A DNA stretch of 47,932 nucleotides from Mesorhizobium intechi (GTDB lineage: Bacteria; Pseudomonadota; Alphaproteobacteria; Rhizobiales; Rhizobiaceae): the NCBI RefSeq assembly GCF_002879535.1, contig NZ_PNOT02000228.1, positions 1-47,932 on the forward strand, given 5' to 3'. Shown piece by piece: positions 1-8,802 of the stretch; within the stretch, counting starts at the first letter, position 1, and each line of letters starts with the position of its first letter. A program made the position numbers and the translations under genes. Below the pieces are notes generated by a model that saw nothing but the letters and a program-made list of their open reading frames with translations, was not told the DNA's origin and ran no database searches.

Positions 1-218
1 ACATCCAGCCGATCAACTACCCGACCGTGCCGCGCGGCACCGAACGCCTGCGCATCACGCCGACACCGTTCCATTCGGATGCGCTGATCGCCGAACTGCA
101 GGACGCGCTGGTCGAGACCTGGGATGCCCTCGGCATCCCCTACGGCTCGGCAGGACGGCCCGCCGTCGCCAAAAGCGACCGGGTCATTCCCCTGCTGGTG
201 CCCAAGTCAGGTGGCTGA
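1..218 (+). CDS. hemA: 5-aminolevulinate synthase, C-terminal end (partial)
   Basis: Only the last 71 codons are present; the frame is open from base 3 to the TGA at 216-218 and the 5' part lies outside the window. The fragment starts [18 protein letters not shown], followed by TPTPFH. This is the conserved C-terminal segment of the PLP-dependent 5-aminolevulinate synthases, which condense glycine with succinyl-CoA in the C4 route to heme used by alphaproteobacteria. It ends in a short variable tail rich in Pro, Val and Lys. The next gene is on the opposite strand about 60 bp away, so hemA appears to end its transcription unit here. The family call is firm; nothing can be said about its start or promoter. 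Confidence 0.9.
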   Translation, partial: IQPINYPTVPRGTERLRITPTPFHSDALIAELQDALVETWDALGIPYGSAGRPAVAKSDRVIPLLVPKSGG

Positions 219-277
219 AGCTCAGGCGGCTGAAGCCCGTTTGAAACGCGGCTCGACTGCCAGTCGACGAGGGCTGG

Positions 278-1450
278 CTAAATAGTCTTCATCCATTTCG
301 CCAGCCGGTGCGCGGCTTCCTCGACCTGGTCGAGGCGGCGGTGGAAGCACAGCCTGAGGAAGGCTTCGCCGCCGGGGCCGAAGGCGGTGCCAGGCGCCAG
401 GCCGACATTGGCCTTGTCGACGATGTCGAAGGCGGCGGTGCGGGAATCGGTGATGCCGTCGACGGTAAAGAACAGATAGAAGGCACCCTGCGGCACGGTC
501 AACCGAGCGCGGCCGGTGGCGCCGAGAATGCCGCAGACCAGGTCGCGCGCCTTTCTCGCCCGCTCCACCTGTTCGGCGACGAAGCCATCGCCCTCGTCAA
601 GGGCTGCGACCGCGCCGCGCTGCATGAACTGGGCAACGCCGGAATTCGAATATTGGATCAGGTTCTCGAACACCTGCTGCAGGCTCGGATGCGTCTTGAT
701 CCAGCCGACGCGCCAGCCGGTCATCGCCCAATTCTTGGAAAAGGAGTTGACGAAGAGGATGCGGTCTTCCTCCGTCGCGATGTCGAGGAAGGACGGCGCA
801 CGACCATGGCCATAATGGAACAGCGAATAGATCTCGTCGGCGATGATCCAGACGTTCTTGGCGCGTGCGAGATCGAGGATCGCCTGCAAGGTCTCGTGAT
901 CGGCGGTCCAACCGGTCGGATTCGACGGCGTGTTGATGAACAGCGCCTTGGTGCGCGGCGTGATCGCCGCGGCGATCTTCTCGACGTCGCAGGACCAGCC
1001 ATTGCCGGAGTGATCGAGCGTGACCGGTACCGGAACGGCTCCCGACAAGGCGGCGGCGGCGTCGAAATTCGGCCAGGCCGGCGACAGATAAATCACCTCG
1101 TCGCCGGCACCGGCCAGCGCCGTAAGGGACATTTGGATGGCATGCATGCCGGATCCGGTGACGATGAATTGCTCCTCCGGGAACGTCTTGCCGAAATGCC
1201 TGGCGTAGTAGCGTGCCAGCGCCTGCCTGAGATCGGGTATGCCCCTCTGCCACGTGTAGAACGTCTCGCCCCCGGCCAGCGCCTTCGAGGCGGCATCGGT
1301 GATGAAGGCGGGTGTCGGCAGGTCGCCCTCGCCGGCCCAGAGCGGGATCAGGCCCTCGCGCAGGCGGCCGTAATTGACGACGGCGACAATGCCGCTTTCC
1401 GGCGCGGCGCGGGCTTCGGCGCGAAAGCTATCGATCAGGCTCATGGACAA
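278..1450 (-). CDS. Pyridoxal-phosphate-dependent aminotransferase, class I/II
   Basis: A 390-residue fold-type I aminotransferase. Visible landmarks are the N-terminal substrate-loop region (LWAGEGDLPTP, about 38-48), the TGSGMHAI cofactor segment near 98-105, NTPSNPTGW near 173-181, the cofactor-contacting IIADEIYS near 202-209, and the Schiff-base lysine K239 in SFSKNWAMTGWRVGW. Length is normal for the family. It probably moves an amino group between an amino acid and a 2-oxo acid in the cytosol, but the substrate cannot be read from the sequence; aspartate/aromatic-type and MalY/PatB-type relatives share these motifs. It stands alone on the minus strand, downstream of the terminator of mscL. 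The ATG at 1450 gives a full-length N-terminus. Confidence 0.9.
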   Translation of the reverse strand: MSMSLIDSFRAEARAAPESGIVAVVNYGRLREGLIPLWAGEGDLPTPAFITDAASKALAGGETFYTWQRGIPDLRQALARYYARHFGKTFPEEQFIVTGSGMHAIQMSLTALAGAGDEVIYLSPAWPNFDAAAALSGAVPVPVTLDHSGNGWSCDVEKIAAAITPRTKALFINTPSNPTGWTADHETLQAILDLARAKNVWIIADEIYSLFHYGHGRAPSFLDIATEEDRILFVNSFSKNWAMTGWRVGWIKTHPSLQQVFENLIQYSNSGVAQFMQRGAVAALDEGDGFVAEQVERARKARDLVCGILGATGRARLTVPQGAFYLFFTVDGITDSRTAAFDIVDKANVGLAPGTAFGPGGEAFLRLCFHRRLDQVEEAAHRLAKWMKTI

Positions 1451-1496
1451 ATCCGTTTCCCTTGGGGTTGCCGCTCTTTATCAGATACGAAAACAG

Positions 1497-1526
1497 AAAA
1501 CCCCAGCCGCGAACGACCGGGGTTTT
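1497..1526 (-). terminator. Rho-independent terminator of mscL
   Basis: An 8-bp perfect inverted repeat (AAAACCCC at 1497-1504, GGGGTTTT at 1519-1526) with a GC-containing loop. It lies about 20 bp past the mscL stop codon. On the minus strand the hairpin ends in TTTT followed by CTGTTTTC. The fit to an intrinsic terminator for mscL is good. Confidence 0.75.
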
Positions 1527-1548
1527 GGTCCAGCAATGGTTGGCTGAA

Positions 1549-1968
1549 TTATCGCTTGGCGAGCAGATCGCGGATTTCGGTGAGCAGCGCGACATCGGCG
1601 GGGGGCGGTGCGGCCGGGGCAGCCGGCTTCTCGCGCTCGAGACGCCGCCGCAGATTGTTCACCGCCTTGACCATAAGGAAGATGACAAAGGCAATGATCA
1701 GGAAATTCAACGCCACCGTAATGAAGCTGCCATAGGCAAAGACAGCGCCTTGTTTGCGCGCATCTTCAAGGTTTGTCGCAGTTACATTGTGCGACAGGCC
1801 AATGAAGTAGTTGTTGAAATCGACCCCTCCGAGCGCGCCAATGAAAGGCATGATGACATCATCGACCAGCGAAGTGACGATCTTGCCGAAGGCGGCGCCG
1901 ATGATGACGCCGACGGCCAAGTCCATCACGTTACCTTTGGAAATGAATTCCTGGAATTCTTTCAGCAT
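1549..1968 (-). CDS. mscL: Large-conductance mechanosensitive channel MscL
   Basis: A 139-residue protein that forms a homopentameric inner-membrane pore opened by membrane tension during osmotic downshock. It starts [20 protein letters not shown], the typical amphipathic N-terminal helix running into TM1 (about 14-40). TM2 lies near 78-103, and the cytoplasmic helix ends [12 protein letters not shown]. The loop between the membrane segments carries NNYFIGL, also typical. The frame is open further upstream, but the ATG at 1968 is chosen because AAGGAGGG sits just before it and the family N-terminus starts here. There is a Pro/Ala-rich linker ([12 protein letters not shown]) before the last helix. 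It is monocistronic, with a terminator downstream. Confidence 0.97.
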   Translation of the reverse strand: MLKEFQEFISKGNVMDLAVGVIIGAAFGKIVTSLVDDVIMPFIGALGGVDFNNYFIGLSHNVTATNLEDARKQGAVFAYGSFITVALNFLIIAFVIFLMVKAVNNLRRRLEREKPAAPAAPPPADVALLTEIRDLLAKR

Positions 1969-2228
1969 TCGACCCTCCTTGCATGGCGGGCCGCGCTGCC
2001 GTTCCGTCCTTGCGGCATCGACCCGGCCACAACATAGCAAAAACCTCCGGTTGCAACATGGGCAAAAAGGAGCAAGCAACCGCTTTCTCGTTCCGTCACG
2101 GCAATGCGAACGTCCTTCTGAATCTTGCAGCCGCTCATGCTGCCAAAGCCGCAATGGACATGGAGCTTAAGCTGTGATTGCGTTCAGACAAGCCGGATAG
2201 AAAGACGGCAAAGGAGGAAATTACAGGC

Positions 2229-5200
2229 GTGCAGGGCTTGTTCATCGTCATTATCGCGATCGCCTATGTGACGTTGCTGTTCGCCATCGCCAGCCTGGGC
2301 GACCGCCGCTCGGCCATCTCCGGGCCCGGTCGTGCGCGACCCTTCATCTATGCACTCAGCCTGGCGATCTATTGCACCTCGTGGACCTTCTTCGGCTCGG
2401 TCGGGCTCTCCTCCGAACGCGGCCTCGAGTTCCTTGGCATCTATACCGGCCCGGTGCTGGTGTTCGTGTTCGGCTTTCCGCTGCTCAACCGTATCGTGCG
2501 GCTGGCCAAGACCGAAAAGATCACCTCGATCGCCGACTTCCTCGGCGCACGCTACGGCAAAAGCTTTACCGTCGCGGCAATCGCCACGCTGATCGCCACC
2601 ATCGGCGCGGTGCCCTATATCGCGCTGCAGCTGAAGGCGATTTCCGGCTCGGTCAGCCTGATGGTCGAGCACTATACGGGATCGCCGCCCTCCTTCGACC
2701 CGTTCGTCAGCGACATCTCGCTGGTCGTCGCCATGCTGCTGGCCTTGTTTGCCGTCTTGTTCGGCACCCGCCATGCCGACGCCACCGAGCATCAGGACGG
2801 GCTGGTGCTGGCTGTGGCGGTCGAAACCGTGGTCAAGCTTGCCGCCTTCCTGGCAATCGGTCTGATGGTCACCTTCCTGATCTTCGGCGGCCCGGGCGAC
2901 ATGTTCGCAAAACTGGCGCAGAACGCACAGGTGCGCCGGGCGATGGGCTACAACACCTCGCTCGCCACCTGGCTGGTGCTGACCACCTTGAGCGGCTTTG
3001 CCATCGTCATGCTGCCGCGGCAGTTCTACGTCACCATTGTCGAGAACCGGGGCGAGGCCGAACTGCGCACCGCGACCTGGGTGTTTCCGCTCTACCTCGT
3101 GGCGATCAACCTATTCGTGCTGCCGATCGCCTTCGCCGGCCTGTCGTTGGTCGACACGGGCACCAGCAGCGATCTCTACGTGCTGTCGCTGCCCCTGTTC
3201 AGCGGCCACGACGTGCTCGCCATGGCGGCCTTCATCGGCGGGCTATCGGCGGCAACGGCCATGGTGATCGTCGAAAGCGTGGCGCTCTCGATCATGATCT
3301 CCAACGATCTCGTCATCCCGCTGTTCGTGCGCCGCCTGCTCAAGACGTCGACCTCCGAGAACGAGGACTGGTCGACGCTCATTCTCAATGTGCGGCGCGG
3401 GGCGATCTTCATCCTGTTGTTCATCGCCTTCCTCTACTACCGCGAAAGCACCAACTCAGCACGGCTCTCGTCGATCGGGCTGATGTCCTTCGCGGCCATC
3501 GCGCAGTTCGCGCCGGCGCTGATCGGCGGGCTGATCTGGCGCGGCGCCAATGGCAGGGGCGCCGCACTCGGCATGATCGCCGGCATCCTCGTATGGGGCT
3601 ACACCCTGCTGTTGCCCTCGCTTGTCGCACCCGATGCCGACATCATCGTGCAAGGGTTGTTCGGTTTCGAGGCATTGCGGCCGCAGGCGCTGTTCGGCAC
3701 GATCGCCGAACCGCTGAACCACGGCGTATTGTGGAGCCTGTCGATCAACACGCTGTTTTTCGTGCTTGGCTCGCTGTCGCGCGCGTCGGTGCCGCTGGAG
3801 CGCATCCAGGCGTCGATCTTCGTGCCACGCGACGCCGGTCCGATGCCGAGCCTGCGCCGCTTCCGCACCGCCATCACCGTCAACGACCTCAAGGACACGA
3901 TCGCGCGCTACCTCGGCGTCGAGCGCACAGAGCGCTCTTTCCAGTCGTTCGAGAAGACCAACGGCACCTCGCTGCACGGCAAGGAGCAGGCGAGCATGGA
4001 GGTCATCCGATTCTCCGAGCAGCTTTTGGCCAGCGCCGTCGGCTCCTCCTCGGCGCGGTTGATCCTGTCGCTGCTGTTCCGGCGCCATGACCGCGAACCC
4101 CGGGATGCCTTCCGCCTGCTCGACGACGCCACCGAGGCGCTGCAGCACAATCGCGACCTCCTGCAGATCGCGCTCGACCAGATGGAACAGGGCATCACCG
4201 TGTTCGACCGCGATTTCCGGCTGATCTGCTGGAACCGCCAATACCGGGCGCTGTTCGACCTGCCCGACGAGATGGGCCAGGTGGGCGTCTCGCTCGATCA
4301 GATCCTGCGCCATCTCGCCGAGCGCGGCGACATTCCCGCCGAACAGCGCGTGACGATGCTCAACCGGCTGACCAGCTTCGTGAGCCCCTGGCAGATGGAA
4401 CTGAAGACCAGCGGCCGCATCCTGGAGCTTCGCTCCAATCCGATGCCGGATGGCGGCATCGTCGCCACCTATGCCGACATTTCCGGACGCGTCGAACAGG
4501 ATCTGGCGCTGAAGCGCGCCAATGAATCGCTGGAACAGCGCGTGAAAACCCGCACCATCGAACTGACTAGGGTCAACGAGGAGTTGACGCGGGTCAATGA
4601 GGAACTGGCCCAGGCGCAGATGCTGGCCGAAGAGGCCAATCTCGGCAAGACGCGCTTCCTCGCCGCCGCCGGCCACGACATCCTGCAGCCGCTGAACGCC
4701 GCCCGGCTCTATTGCTCCTCGCTGATCGAGAAGGCCGGCAAAGGACCAGCAGGCAAGGCGGCGGTCAATATCGAATCCTCACTGGAATCAGTCGAGACGA
4801 TTCTCGGCGCCGTGCTCGACATCTCGCGCCTCGACGCCGGCGCGATGAAGCCGGACGACACCGCCTTCAACCTCGACGGGCTGCTGCGCCAGATCGGCAA
4901 TGATTTTCGGCCAATGGCCGCCGAGAAAAAACTCGGCCTGACGATCATGCCGTCTTCGCTGACGGTGGTGACCGATCGCAATCTGTTGCGCCGCCTGATC
5001 CAGAATCTTGTCTCCAACGCCATCAAGTATACCCGCAGGGGGCGTATCCTGGTCGGCGTGCGGCGGCGCGGCGAACTGGCGGAGATCCAGGTGATCGATA
5101 CCGGCATCGGCATTGCCGGCGAGAAGCTGAGCACGGTCTTCCATGAGTTCACCCGGCTCGATGAAGGCGCGCGCGAAGCCGAAGGGCTCGGCCTTGGCCT

Positions 5201-5738
5201 CTCCATCGTCGACCGCATCGCTCGCGTGCTTCGGCTGGAAATCCGCCTTTTCTCCAATCCAGGCAAGGGCACGCGCTTTTCCGTCATCCTGCCCGTCGCA
5301 GCGGTGCAGGAGCCGCGACGCGACGTCGAAACCAAGGCTCCCGCCCGCGCCGCGGCTTCGCTCGCCGGGCTGCATGTGCTGTGTATCGACAATGACGCCC
5401 GCATCCTCGAGGGCATGCGGCTGCTGCTCGAAGGCTGGGGATGCAAGGTCGATACCGTGTCCGGCTCACGGGATCTGGAGAACGCCGCGCTCCACCGCCC
5501 GGATATCGTGCTTGCAGATTACCATCTCGATGGCGAAACCGGCCTCGATATCATCGCCCGGCTGCGGGCGACCCATGGCAACGACCTGGCCGCCGTGCTG
5601 GTCACCGCCGACCGGTCCAACGAGGTGCGGGCGGCGGCCGCGGGGCTCGATATTGCGGTGATCAACAAACCTTTGAAACCGGCGGTGCTGCGTTCGATGA
5701 TGACCAGGGTCAGGCCGCTGGCATCTGCGGCAGAGTGA
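2229..5738 (+). CDS. Hybrid sensor histidine kinase with symporter-like membrane domain (NahK/ErcS/CbrA type)
   Basis: About 1169 residues. The first ~500 residues form a many-helix membrane domain resembling the sodium:solute symporter (PutP) fold. A PAS-like segment follows (LDQMEQGITVFDRDFRLICWNRQYRALFDLP), then a coiled coil of repeated VNEELTR units. The HisKA helix has phospho-acceptor GHDILQPLNAAR near residue 814. The HATPase domain has N, DTGIGI and GLGLGLSIV boxes, and a C-terminal receiver carries LADYHLDG with Asp near 1095. This order matches kinases of the NahK/ErcS/CbrA group, where the symporter part may sense or carry a solute. The frame is open from a TTG at 2178, but GTG at 2229 follows AAGGAGG and begins directly at the first membrane helix, so it is preferred. 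A NarL-type regulator lies convergent just downstream. The ligand is unknown. Confidence 0.9.
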   Translation: MQGLFIVIIAIAYVTLLFAIASLGDRRSAISGPGRARPFIYALSLAIYCTSWTFFGSVGLSSERGLEFLGIYTGPVLVFVFGFPLLNRIVRLAKTEKITSIADFLGARYGKSFTVAAIATLIATIGAVPYIALQLKAISGSVSLMVEHYTGSPPSFDPFVSDISLVVAMLLALFAVLFGTRHADATEHQDGLVLAVAVETVVKLAAFLAIGLMVTFLIFGGPGDMFAKLAQNAQVRRAMGYNTSLATWLVLTTLSGFAIVMLPRQFYVTIVENRGEAELRTATWVFPLYLVAINLFVLPIAFAGLSLVDTGTSSDLYVLSLPLFSGHDVLAMAAFIGGLSAATAMVIVESVALSIMISNDLVIPLFVRRLLKTSTSENEDWSTLILNVRRGAIFILLFIAFLYYRESTNSARLSSIGLMSFAAIAQFAPALIGGLIWRGANGRGAALGMIAGILVWGYTLLLPSLVAPDADIIVQGLFGFEALRPQALFGTIAEPLNHGVLWSLSINTLFFVLGSLSRASVPLERIQASIFVPRDAGPMPSLRRFRTAITVNDLKDTIARYLGVERTERSFQSFEKTNGTSLHGKEQASMEVIRFSEQLLASAVGSSSARLILSLLFRRHDREPRDAFRLLDDATEALQHNRDLLQIALDQMEQGITVFDRDFRLICWNRQYRALFDLPDEMGQVGVSLDQILRHLAERGDIPAEQRVTMLNRLTSFVSPWQMELKTSGRILELRSNPMPDGGIVATYADISGRVEQDLALKRANESLEQRVKTRTIELTRVNEELTRVNEELAQAQMLAEEANLGKTRFLAAAGHDILQPLNAARLYCSSLIEKAGKGPAGKAAVNIESSLESVETILGAVLDISRLDAGAMKPDDTAFNLDGLLRQIGNDFRPMAAEKKLGLTIMPSSLTVVTDRNLLRRLIQNLVSNAIKYTRRGRILVGVRRRGELAEIQVIDTGIGIAGEKLSTVFHEFTRLDEGAREAEGLGLGLSIVDRIARVLRLEIRLFSNPGKGTRFSVILPVAAVQEPRRDVETKAPARAAASLAGLHVLCIDNDARILEGMRLLLEGWGCKVDTVSGSRDLENAALHRPDIVLADYHLDGETGLDIIARLRATHGNDLAAVLVTADRSNEVRAAAAGLDIAVINKPLKPAVLRSMMTRVRPLASAAE

Positions 5739-5771
5739 CGCCAATGGGCCGGCCGGCCGCAGCTGGCGATT

Positions 5772-5900
5772 TCAGGCCCCGTGCCCCAGGCTCCTGAGGT
5801 AGGCGCAGAACATATCGGCTATCGCGTCGGAATAAGTCTCGATCTCCGCCGGCATTCGCGGACTTGCCGAAAAATCCCGTCCTGGATCGCCGGCATTCCG
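5772..5900 (-). pseudogene. Possible remnant of a TetR-type regulator C-terminus
   Basis: Between the hybrid kinase and the response regulator, the minus strand reads PAEIETYSDAIADMFCAYL followed by RSLGHGA and a stop at 5772-5774. To my eye this resembles the last helix of TetR-family regulators. No start codon, helix-turn-helix or rest of the domain is visible upstream; the same frame there is low-complexity Arg/Pro, and a neighbouring frame holds a different candidate segment. It could be a decayed gene or a chance open frame in GC-rich DNA. Confidence 0.25.
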
Positions 5901-5991
5901 CTGGTGGCGATCGCGTCTCTCGGCCTCGGTGCCGCCGTCGGCCGGGCGCGGCGCCCTTCGCGGCCAATCATTGAACGGGCGACGCCGGCAC

Positions 5992-6651
5992 TCAGCTGTT
6001 GGCCTGCAACGGGTCGGTGCCGATCTTGGACAGAAGGATCACCGCCTGGGTGCGGCTGTCGACGCCGAGCTTCTGCAGGATGGCCGAGACATGCGCCTTG
6101 ATGGTCGCCTCGGAAACGCCCAGCTCATAGGCGATCTGCTTGTTGAGCAAGCCTTCAGCCAGCATGCCGAGCACGCGGGTCTGTTGCGGCGTCAGGGCCT
6201 GCAGCCGCTTGATCAGGTCCGATATTTCTGGATCGCGCTCGACACCGAGATCGACGCCCACAGGCGCCGCGATGTCGCCGGCGAGCACCGATTGCACGGC
6301 GTTGCGGATTTCCTCCATGCTGGCCGATTTGGAGATGAAGCCCGATGCGCCAAGATCGAGGGCGCGCCTGATGGTCGCCGGATCGTCATGCGCCGAGACC
6401 ACGATAAGCGGCACCGCAGGATGAATGCCGCGGAGCGAGATCAGGCCGGAGAGGCCACTGGCGCCCGGCATCGACAGGTCGAGCAGCACCAGATCGACAT
6501 CCTCATTGGCCACGACCAACGCCTTGGCGCTTTCGAAATCGCCGGCCTCGTGAATGGCGGCGACATTGCCTATGCCGGCAAGCGCTTCGCGGAGCGCACC
6601 GCGAAACAGCGGGTGATCGTCGGCGATGACGAAAGAATAGCCTGACGGCAA
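5992..6651 (-). CDS. NarL/FixJ-family response regulator
   Basis: A 219-residue two-domain regulator. The receiver has acidic residues DDH at 11-13, phospho-acceptor D58 in LLDLSMPG, and K108 in GFISKSA. The C-terminal LuxR-type helix-turn-helix (about 150-215) reads LTPQQTRVLGMLAEGLLNKQ, then IAYELGVSEATIKAHVSAIL. The start is TTG: in minus-strand sense GGGGAGGA precedes it by a few bases and no ATG fits. It is convergent with the large hybrid kinase, with the gap between them holding no convincing gene, so the two may form one signalling pair; that is inference from position. Regulators of this type are commonly partnered with NahK/ErcS-like kinases in other proteobacteria. Confidence 0.9.
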   Translation of the reverse strand: MPSGYSFVIADDHPLFRGALREALAGIGNVAAIHEAGDFESAKALVVANEDVDLVLLDLSMPGASGLSGLISLRGIHPAVPLIVVSAHDDPATIRRALDLGASGFISKSASMEEIRNAVQSVLAGDIAAPVGVDLGVERDPEISDLIKRLQALTPQQTRVLGMLAEGLLNKQIAYELGVSEATIKAHVSAILQKLGVDSRTQAVILLSKIGTDPLQANS

Positions 6652-6782
6652 ATGTTCCTCCCCGAATCCCGTCGATGATTTTAGAGCTTTTCGGGACCAG
6701 CCGGACGATTATGAGGGGCAGCGCGCTGTTTTCAAGCGGCAATGCCAGCGCGCCGCGTTTTCCCTGTTTCGCAACATCGACG

Positions 6783-6830
6783 TCCTACAGCGCCCTTTGC
6801 GCGTCCAAAAGGACGCGCGGCGCTGTAGGA
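6783..6830. repeat. Long palindromic extragenic element
   Basis: A 48-bp nested inverted repeat: outer arms TCCTACAGCGCC and GGCGCTGTAGGA, inner arms GCGCGTCC and GGACGCGC around AAAA. It lies between the response regulator start and the stop of the coiled-coil protein at 6834. The strong symmetry with a non-coding setting fits a REP-like dispersed palindrome, and I recall similar elements in Mesorhizobium genomes. It could also serve as a terminator for the minus-strand gene ending at 6834, although no long T-run follows. Confidence 0.7.
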
Positions 6831-6833
6831 AGC

Positions 6834-7268
6834 TCAGGTCTTCTGCGCGTTGAGCTGGGCGCCGCCACCATTGTCCTTGTCCATATCCTTGACGATGCCC
6901 ATGAAGCCGCGCAGGAAGCGCTCCATGTAGCTCATCGTCTTGTTGAAATCCTCCTCGCTCGGCAGTTTGGATTCGAGGCGTGCGGAGAGCGAATTCTCCA
7001 GCTTCGTGACGCGCTCGTCCATGGCCTTCATCGAGGTCTGCAGGCGGTCGATTTCATCCTGGAACGCGGCGCGTTCATCGGCCGCCACCTTGCAGACGAG
7101 CTGACCGGAGCGTTCCTCGCAGAGCGACAACGCACCGGTCTGCGTGTCCATGCGGACATAGCCGTTGGCGGATTTTTCCAGCCGGTAGCGATCGGTCTCT
7201 TCCGAATAGGCTGATACCGCGACCAGTGAAACCAGCGCGGCGGGGATCAAGATGTGTTGCAGGCGCAT
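6834..7268 (-). CDS. Exported coiled-coil protein of unknown function
   Basis: A 144-residue protein I do not recognise by name. It begins with a signal-peptide-like helix (MRLQHILIPAALVSLVAVSAYS). A short segment with two cysteines follows (LSLCEERSGQLVC), then a charged heptad-like region (FQDEIDRLQTSMKAMDERV), a Phe/Met-rich helix (MSYMERFLRGFMGIVKDM) and a polar tail. ATG 7268 is chosen over the upstream open frame because AAGGAGGACAAC precedes it and the signal peptide starts there. It is probably periplasmic, where the cysteines could form a disulfide. It faces away from the DUF952-pyrD pair with about 108 bp between start codons. Confidence 0.75.
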   Translation of the reverse strand: MRLQHILIPAALVSLVAVSAYSEETDRYRLEKSANGYVRMDTQTGALSLCEERSGQLVCKVAADERAAFQDEIDRLQTSMKAMDERVTKLENSLSARLESKLPSEEDFNKTMSYMERFLRGFMGIVKDMDKDNGGGAQLNAQKT

Positions 7269-7375
7269 GTTGTCCTCCTTGGCCAAGGCCTGAAATATCG
7301 CATGTTTGCGCCGGAAATGGGGAAGACCCTTGGCGTGGCCTTCCCCGCACGACTGGTTCGGACTATAGCGCAACC

Positions 7376-7726
7376 ATGTCTCAGTTTATCTACAAGATAA
7401 CCCCGCAAGCGCTTTGGCGCGAGGCCGAAGCCAGCGGCCGCTTCACCGGCGCGCCGGTCGACGTCGCCGACGGCTTCATCCATTTCTCCACTGCGGCGCA
7501 GGTCCGGGAAACCGCGGCAAGGCATTTTTCCGGCCAGACCGACCTTCTGCTGGTCGCCGTCGACGACGCCAGCCTGGGCGATGCGCTGAAATACGAGGTT
7601 TCGCGAGGCGGCGCGCTGTTTCCGCATCTTTACGGCGTGCTGGTGCTGGATACCGTCGAGTGGGTGCGGCCGCTGCCGCTCGGTGCCGATGGCGTGCATC
7701 AGTTCCCGCCACTGGGGGGGCAGTGA
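7376..7726 (+). CDS. DUF952 family protein
   Basis: A 116-residue cytosolic protein with the DUF952 pattern: IYKITPQALWREAEASG at the start, GFIHFST near 33-39 and LFPHLYGVL near 80. Its biochemical role is not established; the fold is said to resemble ADP-ribosyltransferase-like proteins, which I cannot verify from sequence. The ATG at 7376 is used because the longer frame upstream has no family similarity and overlaps the opposite promoter region. Its stop overlaps the pyrD start (GTGA), so the two genes are translationally coupled. This pairing is common in Rhizobiales as I remember it. Confidence 0.85.
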   Translation: MSQFIYKITPQALWREAEASGRFTGAPVDVADGFIHFSTAAQVRETAARHFSGQTDLLLVAVDDASLGDALKYEVSRGGALFPHLYGVLVLDTVEWVRPLPLGADGVHQFPPLGGQ

Positions 7727-8802
7727 GCGTGCTCGACCGACTCGGCCAGAAGCTGCTGTTCACCTTCGATCCGGAAACCGCGCATGGCTTGTCGATCGCT
7801 GCGCTGCGCTGCGGCCTGCCGGCCGGCGCGCGGACGGTGCGCGACATCAGGCTGAAGGCCAGCCTCTGCGGCCTCGATTTCCCCAACCCGCTCGGCATGG
7901 CGGCCGGCTACGACAAGAATGCCGAGGTGCCCGACGCGCTGCTCGGCCTCGGCTTCGGCTTTGCCGAGGTCGGCACGGTCACGCCCCTGCCGCAGGCTGG
8001 CAATCCGAAGCCGCGCATCTTCCGGCTGACGGCGGATGAAGCGGTGATAAACCGGCTGGGCTTCAACAATGAAGGTCATGCCGCGGCCGGAAAGCGCCTT
8101 GCCGCGCGCAAGGGACGTTCCGGCATTGTCGGCGTCAATATCGGTGCCAACAAGGACAGCGCCGATCGCATCGCCGACTATGAACGCGGCGTCACCCGCT
8201 TTGCTCCCTATGCCAGCTACCTCACGGTCAATATCTCCTCACCCAACACGCCCGGCCTGCGCAACATGCAGGCGCGCGAGCAGCTCGGCGAACTTTTGTC
8301 GCGGGTCATGGCCGCGCATGCGTCGGCCGCGGCCCAGCCGCCCATTTTCCTCAAGATCGCGCCGGATCTGGCCGAGGCCGAGATGGAAGACATCGCCGCC
8401 GAGGTCGTGGAAAAACGGATCGACGGCATCATCGTCTCCAACACCACAATTTCGCGGCCGCCGCTGCGCAGCGGCGACGCCGCACGCGAGACCGGTGGGC
8501 TTTCGGGGAAGCCGCTGTTCGAACGCTCGACCATCGTGCTGGCGAAGATGCGCACGCTGCTCGGGCCGAGCATTGCCATTGTCGGAGTCGGCGGCGTGGA
8601 TTCCGCCGAGACCGCGCTGGAGAAAATCCGTGCCGGAGCCGATCTGGTGCAGCTCTATACCGGCATGATCTATGCCGGACCCGCGCTCCCGGGCCGCATC
8701 GTCGCCGGCATGGCACGCTTTTGCGAGACGGAGCGGCTGAAGTCCATTGGCGAATTGCGCGACAGCCACCTCGATCGATGGGCGTCCAAGCCGCTCAGCT
8801 GA
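7723..8802 (+). CDS. pyrD: Dihydroorotate dehydrogenase (quinone), class 2
   Basis: A 359-residue flavoenzyme that oxidises dihydroorotate to orotate in pyrimidine synthesis and passes electrons to membrane quinone. Class 2 marks are an N-terminal extension with a helical quinone-binding region (LFTFDPETAHGLSIAALRCG), the FMN/substrate segments GMAAGYDKNAEV and NRLGFNNEG, NISSPNTPGLR with the class 2 catalytic serine, IVSNTT, GGLSGKPL and GVGGVDSAE. The start is GTG at 7723 inside the GTGA overlap with the DUF952 gene; the longer open frame upstream reads through that gene and is not used. Its 3' end overlaps the convergent MATE gene by 8 bp. Confidence 0.96.
   Translation: MSVLDRLGQKLLFTFDPETAHGLSIAALRCGLPAGARTVRDIRLKASLCGLDFPNPLGMAAGYDKNAEVPDALLGLGFGFAEVGTVTPLPQAGNPKPRIFRLTADEAVINRLGFNNEGHAAAGKRLAARKGRSGIVGVNIGANKDSADRIADYERGVTRFAPYASYLTVNISSPNTPGLRNMQAREQLGELLSRVMAAHASAAAQPPIFLKIAPDLAEAEMEDIAAEVVEKRIDGIIVSNTTISRPPLRSGDAARETGGLSGKPLFERSTIVLAKMRTLLGPSIAIVGVGGVDSAETALEKIRAGADLVQLYTGMIYAGPALPGRIVAGMARFCETERLKSIGELRDSHLDRWASKPLS

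Noticed and set aside
308..1735. Long plus-strand open frame (475 codons) opposite the aminotransferase
   Set aside because: It lies antisense to a gene with clear PLP motifs and has no family-like segments; typical GC-rich antisense frame.
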